Positions 58,145-64,000 of a stretch of 64,000 nucleotides of DNA are shown one piece after another (position 1 is the first letter of the stretch; every line of letters begins with the position of its first letter). Source of the stretch: Paenarthrobacter aurescens. GTDB taxonomy: Bacteria; Actinomycetota; Actinomycetes; Actinomycetales; Micrococcaceae. Position numbers and translations under genes: made by a program. Where the stretch lies: NCBI RefSeq assembly GCF_025421775.1, contig NZ_JAOEFX010000006.1:248001-312000 (forward strand). Reading direction: 5' to 3'. The notes under the pieces were generated by a model. It did no database searches. It was not told where the DNA came from and saw only the letters and a program-made list of their open reading frames with translations.

Positions 58145-59068
58145 TTAAGCTTCCGCGTAGCCCAGCCTTTGCAGCCTGCGGCGGGCCGCTTGCTCGCTCG
58201 GTCCGTGGGAGCCCAAGGCAAAACGGACCATGGCCAACACTGCCCTGGCGGCGGTGATCACGGGCGACGGAACGGGACCAAACCGGGCGCGTTGAAGCCC
58301 CAACATGTCCCGGTACTTGGGCTCAAGACTTGCGACGGCGGCAGCGAAGAGGATGCGATACCCGGGTTTGAGCAGAGGGCTCAATGGCGGATGCTTGATA
58401 AAGGACACCGTCTCGGCGAGCCGGTCATCGGCGCGCAGGACTCCGGAGGCATACCAGCCCTCCAGTTCGTCCCGGACCTGGGCCTCGGTCAACGGGGGAT
58501 CGGTCACTCCCATAAGCTGTCCCGCGGCCGCCCACTCGCGGACATAAGCATCGGGACCGCCCGGAATGGGCCGGCCCCAGATGCGGTTGGCGGCGATGAA
58601 GGAGTCCGCGTAGGTGACGTGGACCCAGCGGAGGAGTTCGGGATCGTTGGCGGCGTATTCGCGCAGGATGCCGTTTCCGTCCACATACGTCCCCCGTACA
58701 CGCTCGTGGATCTTCCGGACCCGTGCGGTCGCGGCTTCGGCGGCCTCGGTGGAGCCATAGGTCACGGTGAAGATCCACCGAACCGTGTTGGCCAGGCGGC
58801 CCAGGGGGTCTTTCTGGAAACCGGAGTGCTCGTACACTCCAGCCAAAGCGCCGGGGTGCAGGGCCTGCATCAGCAGGACCCTGATCCCCGCCACGATGGT
58901 AGCCACATGTCCGTGCACCGCCCAGACGGCCGACCCCGGAAGGTGATAACCGGCGTCGTTCCCGTCTGCGAGGCGCGGCACCCACTCCGGAGGCGTGCCC
59001 GACGTTCCCGTGAAGGTGCGCTGCAGTTCGTGCCTGTACTCGGTGAGGTAATTCCTCATAAATCCCAT
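58145..59068 (-). CDS. MpaB/DUF2236-type oxygenase
   Basis: This 307-aa protein shows the latex-clearing/MpaB (DUF2236) features: VWAVHGHVATIVAGIRVLLMQALHPGALAGVYEHS, DPLGRLANTVRWIFTVTYG and VHVTYADSFIAANRIWG, with His residues that may bind heme. Family members oxidise diverse substrates; none can be named here. ATG 59068 (MGFMRNY) has GGAGG four bases upstream. Confidence 0.88.
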   Translation of the reverse strand: MGFMRNYLTEYRHELQRTFTGTSGTPPEWVPRLADGNDAGYHLPGSAVWAVHGHVATIVAGIRVLLMQALHPGALAGVYEHSGFQKDPLGRLANTVRWIFTVTYGSTEAAEAATARVRKIHERVRGTYVDGNGILREYAANDPELLRWVHVTYADSFIAANRIWGRPIPGGPDAYVREWAAAGQLMGVTDPPLTEAQVRDELEGWYASGVLRADDRLAETVSFIKHPPLSPLLKPGYRILFAAAVASLEPKYRDMLGLQRARFGPVPSPVITAARAVLAMVRFALGSHGPSEQAARRRLQRLGYAEA

Positions 59069-59102
59069 GAGACCTCCATTTGGCGGAGGTGTACAGAGCA
59101 GA

Positions 59103-59157
59103 TTTTGTACAGGTAATGCCCTTATGAGAGTCACATAAGGGCATTATCTGTACAAAA
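59103..59157. repeat. Long intergenic palindrome, copy 2
   Basis: Arms of 24 bp (59103-59126 and 59134-59157) are complementary except for one position, around a 7-base loop. The right arm plus flank, TAAGGGCATTATCTGTACA and AAAACTC after it, nearly repeats the right half of the element at 2189-2251. It lies 11 bases after the stop of the efflux transporter gene and 34 bases before the MpaB-like start. Confidence 0.75.
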
Positions 59158-59168
59158 ACTCCGGGGGG

Positions 59169-60617
59169 TTAGGAGCGGATGCGGCGACGGGAGGGTGCCG
59201 CTGCCACCAGCAGGGCGGCAATGGCGACGGCGGCACTCAGGATCAGCCCCGGCCGGTACTGTTCCAGCATGGCTTGGGCGCTGACGGTACCCGCGCCTTG
59301 GCCGTGACCGCTGACCAACGCCGTGGTCACCGCCAGGACCAGTGCGGCTCCCACCTGCGTGCTGGTCTGGATCAGGCCGGCCGCCAATCCCTGTTCCGAA
59401 TCCTTGATCCCGGCCGTCGCCTGGACGTTGATGGACGGGAAGGCCAGCGCAAACCCGACACCCAGCAGGACCACCGACGGCAGGATGTCCAGCACGTAGT
59501 TGGGCGTAGTGCCGACGCGGAGGAACAGGACGTAGCCCAGCCCGAGCGCCGTCAGGCCGGTCAGGATCAGCTGCGTGGCGCCAAACTTCTCGATGAGCTT
59601 GTCCGCGAAGGGCGCACTGGTCGCCACCAACAAACCGGCCGGCAGCAGGGCCAGCGCCATTCCCAGCGGTGTCCAGCCGAGCACGGACTGCAGGAACATG
59701 GTGACGATGAACTGGAAGCTCAAGTAGGAGCCGAACAACCCCACTGCGCTCAGGTTTGCCCGGGCCACCCACCCTTCCTTGAGGATGCTGAAGCGGATCA
59801 GCGGGTGCTTGACCTTGTTCTCGATCACCGCGAAGGCTGCCAGCACGGCAACGGACACTGCGAATCCGGCGATTGTTGCCACAGATCCCCAGCCCTGTTC
59901 AGGTGCTGAAACCAAGGTGTAGACGAGGCCGAGCATGCCCAGCGCGAGTGTTACGGCACCCCAGATGTCGTGGCCGCTGTCTTCAACAGACGGCTTGTCC
60001 TTGGGAATGAACTTCATGCCCAGGAGAACAACCACGACGGCGATCGGCACCGAAACCAGGAACGTCCAGCGCCAGCTGAGGCTGGTCATGAGGCCACCCA
60101 CCACCAAGCCCAGTGAGAAACCGCTGGCACCAAACGTGGTGAAGATGGACAGCGCCTTGTTGCGCTCGCGTCCCTCCGCGAAGTTGGTGGTGATGATGGA
60201 GAAGCCGGTGGGTGCGGTGAAGGCGGCCGCGAGTCCCTTGATGAAGCGGGTGGCGATCAGGATGGCGGGATCGTCCACCAAGCCGCCAAGGAGCGACGCC
60301 GCGGCGAAAACGGTCAAAGCAATAAGGAAGATACGACGGCGGCCCAACAGGTCCGCGAGTCGGCCACCGAGGAGCAGGAGGCTCCCGTAGCCAAGGACGT
60401 AGGCGGAGACGATCCACTGCAGGGAATCGGTTCCGAGGTTGAGCTCCTGCCCGATGGACGGCAAGGCAACGCCAACCATGGAGACGTCCAGCCCATCAAG
60501 GGCCAGGACGGTGCACACGACCATCAGCAGCAGCCACTGGGCGCGCGTCCACCGGACGGCTGAGACCAAGGGCGGCTCGGCGGAAGTTTTAAGGGTGGTG
60601 GGTGATGTCATGTCCAT
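59169..60617 (-). CDS. MFS multidrug efflux transporter (DHA2, 14 spans)
   Basis: This 482-aa protein fits the DHA2 group (EmrB/QacA-like): LDGLDVSMVGVALPSIGQEL at span 1, YVLGYGSLLLLGGRLADLLGRRRIF (motif A) and GASGFSLGLVVGGLMTSLSWRWTFLVSVPIAVVVVLLG (motif C region). The start is uncertain between ATG 60617 and ATG 60611; neither has a clear ribosome site. It diverges from a MarR regulator with a dense operator array, suggesting inducible drug export. Confidence 0.9.
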   Translation of the reverse strand: MDMTSPTTLKTSAEPPLVSAVRWTRAQWLLLMVVCTVLALDGLDVSMVGVALPSIGQELNLGTDSLQWIVSAYVLGYGSLLLLGGRLADLLGRRRIFLIALTVFAAASLLGGLVDDPAILIATRFIKGLAAAFTAPTGFSIITTNFAEGRERNKALSIFTTFGASGFSLGLVVGGLMTSLSWRWTFLVSVPIAVVVVLLGMKFIPKDKPSVEDSGHDIWGAVTLALGMLGLVYTLVSAPEQGWGSVATIAGFAVSVAVLAAFAVIENKVKHPLIRFSILKEGWVARANLSAVGLFGSYLSFQFIVTMFLQSVLGWTPLGMALALLPAGLLVATSAPFADKLIEKFGATQLILTGLTALGLGYVLFLRVGTTPNYVLDILPSVVLLGVGFALAFPSINVQATAGIKDSEQGLAAGLIQTSTQVGAALVLAVTTALVSGHGQGAGTVSAQAMLEQYRPGLILSAAVAIAALLVAAAPSRRRIRS

Positions 60618-60625
60618 CAATGTAT

Positions 60626-60689
60626 ATGACGCGTCATTGAATGACAAGGAATATGATGTGGAATCTTATGACGTGGATTCAAATGACGT
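60626..60689. promoter_or_regulatory. ATGAC repeat array between efflux and MarR genes
   Basis: ATGACGCGTCAT (60626-60637) is a perfect palindrome. ATGAC recurs at 60641, 60668 and 60683, so two pairs each show 15-bp spacing (60626/60641 and 60668/60683). TCATTGAATGA (60634-60644) is a further inverted repeat. The array covers the whole divergent region. Confidence 0.6.
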
Positions 60690-60708
60690 AATGAACTAGA
60701 ATCGGGGC

Positions 60709-61086
60709 ATGGCAACGACGCGTGACCGCCAGCTGGTTGAGCAGTGGCGCAGCATCCAGAACTCCTACTTCCGCACGGCAGGAGCAATCGACCGCGCCCT
60801 GGAAGCCAAATTCGACATCGGCCTCAACGAGTTCGAAATCCTGGATCTCGTTGCCGAAAGCGAAGAGTCTGCGTGCCGGATGAAGGCGTTGGGGGAGCGC
60901 ACCCCCATGACGCAAAGTGCGGTTTCCAAAGTTGTTGACCGGCTGGAAAAGGCAGGCCTGGTGTCCCGCCAAACCTGCGTGGATGATCGCCGCTCGTTGT
61001 TCCTGGAACTGACCGAGGCCGGCCGCGCGCTGCATTCATCGGCCGCCGTCGAGCACCGGGCGCTGCTCAAGGAAAACCTCGGCTGA
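60709..61086 (+). CDS. MarR-family regulator
   Basis: This 125-aa protein has the winged helix FDIGLNEFEILDLVAESEESACRMKALGERTPMTQSAVSKVVDRLEKAGLVSRQTCVDDRRSLFLELTEAG. It is slightly short at the C-terminus compared with typical MarR proteins of about 140-150 residues. The divergent DHA2 efflux gene and shared operators make it the probable repressor of that pump. Confidence 0.9.
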   Translation: MATTRDRQLVEQWRSIQNSYFRTAGAIDRALEAKFDIGLNEFEILDLVAESEESACRMKALGERTPMTQSAVSKVVDRLEKAGLVSRQTCVDDRRSLFLELTEAGRALHSSAAVEHRALLKENLG

Positions 61087-61103
61087 GGCTCGCCGCCACG
61101 AAG

Positions 61104-61120
61104 CTCAAGACATCTTGAGC
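61104..61120 (+). promoter_or_regulatory. CTTGAG motif upstream of the M23 peptidase
   Basis: CTCAAGACATCTTGAGC contains ATCTTGAGCCAA, the same core as the direct repeats at 9131-9154 and 14896-14919. Here it is paired with an inverted CTCAAG instead of a direct repeat. About 125 bp lie between it and the gene start. Confidence 0.35.
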
Positions 61121-61245
61121 CAAAACTGATGAAACCTTTCCGCTGCAGGGACCTGCGAAGCCTTTATTTCTGATCTGATTCCCGCAACAATGGTGCTTGC
61201 ACGCCAGGCTGGGGTTTGGTGCCGCTGGCTTTTGGGGAGTGTTTT

Positions 61246-62790
61246 GTGGGCAAGCATCATGATTCAGACCGGGCAATAAACCTGATCCGCGCAGCAGGCT
61301 TCCATCGCGTCCTTATCGCGGGAAGCCTCGCCTTCCTGGCCTTCCTGGCGTTCGGCTTCCAACCCCTGAGCTCCCTTCCAGCGGGCTCGGTTGGTGGCGC
61401 TCTGGCGCAGGGCGTCGTCGGGCCCACGGCGTTGGGCACCTTGGTGCCGCCGGAGGCCGAGACACTCGTCATCGATCCCATGCCCGAACCTCCGGAACAA
61501 CTTCCCGGCACCCCCATGGTCTACTTTGACCGTGCCATGGTCCGAACCGTTGGCAAAGACGGTTCCACCGGCCTCACGGTAGCTTCCGCCGGGTTGTCCC
61601 GTCCGCCCACCGGGGCACTGTACGCACCCCTCGAGGTCCTCAACCTGAGTTCCAACTATGGCTACCGCTACAGCCCCTTGACGGGCTTGGCCGGCGAGTT
61701 CCACTGGGGCCAGGATTACGCTGCCGCCTGCGGAACGCGCGTTTACGCGGCAGACGCCGGTGTGGTCCGGGCCGTCGGCTGGCACATTTGGGGCGGTGGC
61801 AACCGGGTGGAGATCGAACACGGCAACGGCCTGGTCACCACGTACAACCACCTGCAGGCCATCGGGGTCACGAAGGGTCAGTCCGTTCGCGTGGGCGAGG
61901 TCATCGCCGAGGTTGGCACTACCGGCTGGTCCACAGGCTGCCACCTCCATTTTGAGACCATTGTGAACGGCCTCCACACCAACCCCAACGGCTGGACCTA
62001 CCTGCCCATGCGGCAGATTGATCCGCTGCAGGCCATCGCCATGGTCAACTACCAGCCAGGTGTTGGTACGGGCGCTTCGGCGGCCCCGCAGTGGGCCGTT
62101 CCAGTAGCCGACGGCACCAACCGTGCCGTCATCGGTGGCGAACACGAAGAACCTGTAGCCCCGCCTGTGGTGGTTCCGCCGGTGACCACGCCTCCGGCCA
62201 CTTCGGGAAGCACTCCGACAACCACCACCCCGCCTGCGACGCAGACGCCAACACCCTCGCCTTCCGTGACGACCCCGACGCAGACGGCCACGCCGACACC
62301 TTCGCCTTCCGTGACGACCCCGACGCCGACGCAGACGGCCACGCCGACACCCTCGCCTTCCGTGACGACCCCGACGCCGACGCAGACGGCCACGCCGACA
62401 CCTTCGCCGACGGCCTCGGTCACCACACCGGTCACCAGTACGGTCGCACCAACTGTGACCACCCCGGCCGCTCCGGCGCCGGCCGCCGTCGTACCGCCTG
62501 CAGCACCGGCTCCCGCACCACCTGCGGTGGTCGCGCCTGCTGCCCCGGCACCTGCGCCCGCTGTCGTTGCGCCGGCCCCGGCACCAGCCGTCACGCAGGC
62601 CGTGGCTCCTGCTCCAGCCCCTGTAACGCCGGTGGCTCCAGTGCCGGCTCCTACACCCGCCGCCGTACTTCCGCAAACGCTCCCGGCCGTGATTCTTCCG
62701 CCTGGATACGTCCTGGTTGGACCGGACTCGGTCCGGCGACCGGACGGCGTCATTGTGCCGCTGTCCACGCTCATCATCCCGACGCCTTAG
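61246..62790 (+). CDS. Secreted M23 peptidase with Thr/Pro/Ala-rich tail
   Basis: This 514-aa protein has an N-terminal hydrophobic signal/anchor (residues 22-45). The LytM domain (about 130-270) has NYGYRYSPLTG...HWGQDYAAACGTRVYAA with the first zinc His and Asp, and CHLHFETIVNG with the HxH pair, so it should cut peptidoglycan cross-links. The last 230 residues are Thr/Pro/Ser repeats, then Pro/Ala repeats, ending in a short VILPPGYVLVGPDSVRRPDGV module. GTG 61246 is chosen because GGGGAG lies six bases upstream. A cell-wall-spanning tail is plausible. Confidence 0.92.
   Translation: MGKHHDSDRAINLIRAAGFHRVLIAGSLAFLAFLAFGFQPLSSLPAGSVGGALAQGVVGPTALGTLVPPEAETLVIDPMPEPPEQLPGTPMVYFDRAMVRTVGKDGSTGLTVASAGLSRPPTGALYAPLEVLNLSSNYGYRYSPLTGLAGEFHWGQDYAAACGTRVYAADAGVVRAVGWHIWGGGNRVEIEHGNGLVTTYNHLQAIGVTKGQSVRVGEVIAEVGTTGWSTGCHLHFETIVNGLHTNPNGWTYLPMRQIDPLQAIAMVNYQPGVGTGASAAPQWAVPVADGTNRAVIGGEHEEPVAPPVVVPPVTTPPATSGSTPTTTTPPATQTPTPSPSVTTPTQTATPTPSPSVTTPTPTQTATPTPSPSVTTPTPTQTATPTPSPTASVTTPVTSTVAPTVTTPAAPAPAAVVPPAAPAPAPPAVVAPAAPAPAPAVVAPAPAPAVTQAVAPAPAPVTPVAPVPAPTPAAVLPQTLPAVILPPGYVLVGPDSVRRPDGVIVPLSTLIIPTP
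62245..62410. repeat. 51-bp tandem repeats in the M23 peptidase gene
   Basis: One 45-bp and two 51-bp units encode TPTPSPSVTTP(TP)TQTA; a fourth partial unit follows. Copies are almost identical in DNA (CCTTCCGTGACGACCCCGAC core), suggesting recent expansion and length variability. Confidence 0.88.
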
Positions 62791-62810
62791 ACGTCCACAC
62801 GCTGAAGGAA

Positions 62811-62840
62811 CGCGAAACGCAGGCACCCCTGCGTTTCGCG
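62811..62840 (+). terminator. Hairpin after the M23 peptidase gene
   Basis: CGCGAAACGCAGG (62811-62823) pairs with CCTGCGTTTCGCG (62828-62840) around CACC. No T-run follows. Confidence 0.6.
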
Positions 62841-62909
62841 CCCCAAGCCAGCTCCCGTAAGCTCGATGGCGGTAATCCCGCCAGCCGACGTCGTCAGGAA
62901 GCACATCCC

Positions 62910-63392
62910 ATGACCAGCCTGTACAGCATTCCCCTCACCTTCAACGATGGCTCCGAAGCAGACTTCGGCCGGTTCGAGGGGAAAGCCGTCCTGGTGGTGA
63001 ACGTCGCTTCCGAGTGTGGCTATACACGCCAGTACGCGGGCCTTGAGGAGCTGTACGGCAAGTACCGCGGGCAGGGCCTGGAGATCCTCGGCGTGCCCTG
63101 CAATCAGTTCGGTGGGCAGGAACCCGGCGCGGACGAGCAGATCGCGGAATTCTGTGAGCGGAATTTTGGCGTGACCTTCCCGCTGACCAGCAAAGCCAAT
63201 GTCCTGGGCAAGCAGCAACACCCCCTGTTCGCGGAGCTGACCCGCGATGAGGACGGTCAACCGGCCAAGGTGAAGTGGAACTTCGAAAAGTTCGTCATAA
63301 ACCGCGGCGGTGAACTCGTGGCAAGGTTCCCATCCGCGGTGGAGCCTGACTCCGAAGACCTTGTGGAAGCAGTGGAGAAGGCGCTGGCATAA
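62910..63392 (+). CDS. Glutathione peroxidase family protein (Cys type)
   Basis: This 160-aa thioredoxin-fold peroxidase has the active-site Cys in NVASECGYTRQYAGLEELY, the Gln in CNQFGGQEPG and Trp in VKWNFEKF, the catalytic tetrad of Cys-GPx enzymes. In actinobacteria it more likely uses thioredoxin or mycothiol than glutathione. ATG 62910 follows AGGAAG; the longer open frame is a shadow of the upstream repeats. Confidence 0.93.
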   Translation: MTSLYSIPLTFNDGSEADFGRFEGKAVLVVNVASECGYTRQYAGLEELYGKYRGQGLEILGVPCNQFGGQEPGADEQIAEFCERNFGVTFPLTSKANVLGKQQHPLFAELTRDEDGQPAKVKWNFEKFVINRGGELVARFPSAVEPDSEDLVEAVEKALA

Positions 63393-63533
63393 AGCCATCA
63401 ATTTCGAAGGGAGGAAAGTAATTTTCCAACATTCCGCCGGAAATTCGCCAGTTGTTGGCTTGTTGTCTGGTTGGATTGGCCCTACTGGATTGATACGGGA
63501 GACGCCGTCTCCCACCAAACGCTAAGGCAAGCT

Positions 63534-64000
63534 ATGGAGCTCATCGAGGCCGAGTACCCCAAACCAGGTCATGTGCTTTTGCACCTGAGTGATCTTCACC
63601 TGGTGGGTGGTCCAGGCACGCTCTATGGTTCTGTGGACAGCGCAACCAGACTCCAGGAGATCTGCGACCAGATCATCGCCTCACGGATCAAGCCCGAGGC
63701 CATCATCTTCACAGGAGACCTCGCGGACAAAGGCGAGCTGGAAGCGTATAAGCGCCTGCGCGACATGATCGAACCGGTCTGCGACGCACTGGGAGCCAAA
63801 GCCATCTGGGCCATGGGCAACCACGACAACCGGGCAAACTTCCGCTCCGCCTTCGTGGACGCCTCCGAGGCAAGCCGGCCCCATGACCCGGTTGACCGAA
63901 GCTACTTTGTCAACGGGCTCCGCATCATCACCCTGGACACCACCGTCCCGGGGCACCATTACGGCGAACTGTCAGAATCACAGCTGGATTGGCTGGCCTC
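63534..64000 (+). CDS. Metallophosphoesterase (CpdA-like), 5' part
   Basis: The gene runs off the right edge; about 155 codons are visible. The sequence has the dimetal motifs of calcineurin-like phosphoesterases: HLSDLHLVGG (D-x-H), FTGDLADKGE (GD) and AMGNHDNR (GNHD), and a DTTVPGHHYGELSESQLDWL segment typical of CpdA/Rv0805-type cyclic nucleotide phosphodiesterases. The ATG at 63534 follows AAGGCA. Substrate (cAMP or another phosphodiester) cannot be decided from the fragment. Confidence 0.85.
   Translation, partial: MELIEAEYPKPGHVLLHLSDLHLVGGPGTLYGSVDSATRLQEICDQIIASRIKPEAIIFTGDLADKGELEAYKRLRDMIEPVCDALGAKAIWAMGNHDNRANFRSAFVDASEASRPHDPVDRSYFVNGLRIITLDTTVPGHHYGELSESQLDWLA

Noticed and set aside
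62245..62410. Possible CRISPR-like array
   Set aside because: Contiguous 51-bp coding repeats without unique spacers; same reasoning for dnaX repeats at 49905-49997.
62049..62904. Gly/Val- and Arg/Gly-rich frames opposite the M23 repeats
   Set aside because: Antisense frames of the Thr/Pro and Pro/Ala tail; repeats are inherited from the real gene.
62091..62909. Long N-terminal extension of the glutathione peroxidase frame
   Set aside because: It overlaps the M23 tail in another frame; the conserved peroxidase begins at ATG 62910 with its own ribosome site.

Overview
The window is high-GC, gene-dense DNA from an actinobacterium. Gene content (purSQL, ffs-dnaX-recR, DUF4193, DUF1540, DUF503, actinobacterial PutA, an SSI-like inhibitor domain, many GTG/TTG starts and ATGA/GTGA overlaps) points to Micrococcaceae, most likely Arthrobacter or Paenarthrobacter. 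That genus is an inference. No phage, transposase, CRISPR array or rRNA operon is visible; there is one tRNA (Ser-GGA) and one small SRP RNA.

Layout. (1) 1-2.1 kb: end of a sugar ABC importer (binding protein tail, two permeases). (2) 2.3-8.8 kb: a catabolic operon on the minus strand (MHS transporter, carbon-nitrogen hydrolase, DUF2848 protein, HpaB-type flavin monooxygenase, cupin, flavin reductase) facing a divergent GntR regulator with a palindromic operator. (3) 9.2-18.1 kb: two consecutive operons that look like a cyclic-di-GMP-controlled exopolysaccharide system: BcsB-like protein, GT-C membrane protein, processive family-2 glycosyltransferase with an N-terminal MshEN-like domain, then a diguanylate cyclase, an orphan 167-aa protein and a GGDEF-EAL protein. 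Both operons are preceded by the same 11-bp direct-repeat motif. (4) 18.1-24.6 kb: purSQL, small proteins, Mn-catalase, 2-hydroxyacid dehydrogenase. (5) 24.7-31.2 kb: two large secreted enzymes, a GH33 sialidase and an S8 subtilase. (6) 31.2-36.0 kb: a compact cluster with MFS transporter, cofactor-free 2,4-dioxygenase of the QDO/HOD family, FAD monooxygenase, MarR regulator and kynurenine-formamidase-like hydrolase. Together they could convert a 4-quinolone to anthranilate. (7) 36-40 kb: two related SSI-like proteins, an OhrR-like regulator with twin operators, small paralogous proteins, LapA-like and DUF4193 proteins. (8) 40.2-44.7 kb: GH3 beta-glucosidase, sugar MFS transporter, divergent TetR. 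(9) 44.7-53.4 kb: aspartate kinase (with a probable internal start for a beta subunit), DUF427, membrane protein, RibD/DHFR-like reductase, recR, dnaX, ffs, tRNA-Ser. (10) 53.5-64 kb: LysR-putA pair, MpaB-like oxygenase, DHA2 efflux pump with MarR regulator, M23 peptidase, glutathione peroxidase and the start of a metallophosphoesterase.

Two systems deserve most attention: the MshEN-glycosyltransferase locus with its own cyclase and phosphodiesterase, and the quinolone 2,4-dioxygenase cluster, which may be nutritional or quorum-quenching. A further unexpected structure is a pair of related ~60-bp intergenic palindromes 57 kb apart (2189-2251 and 59103-59157).
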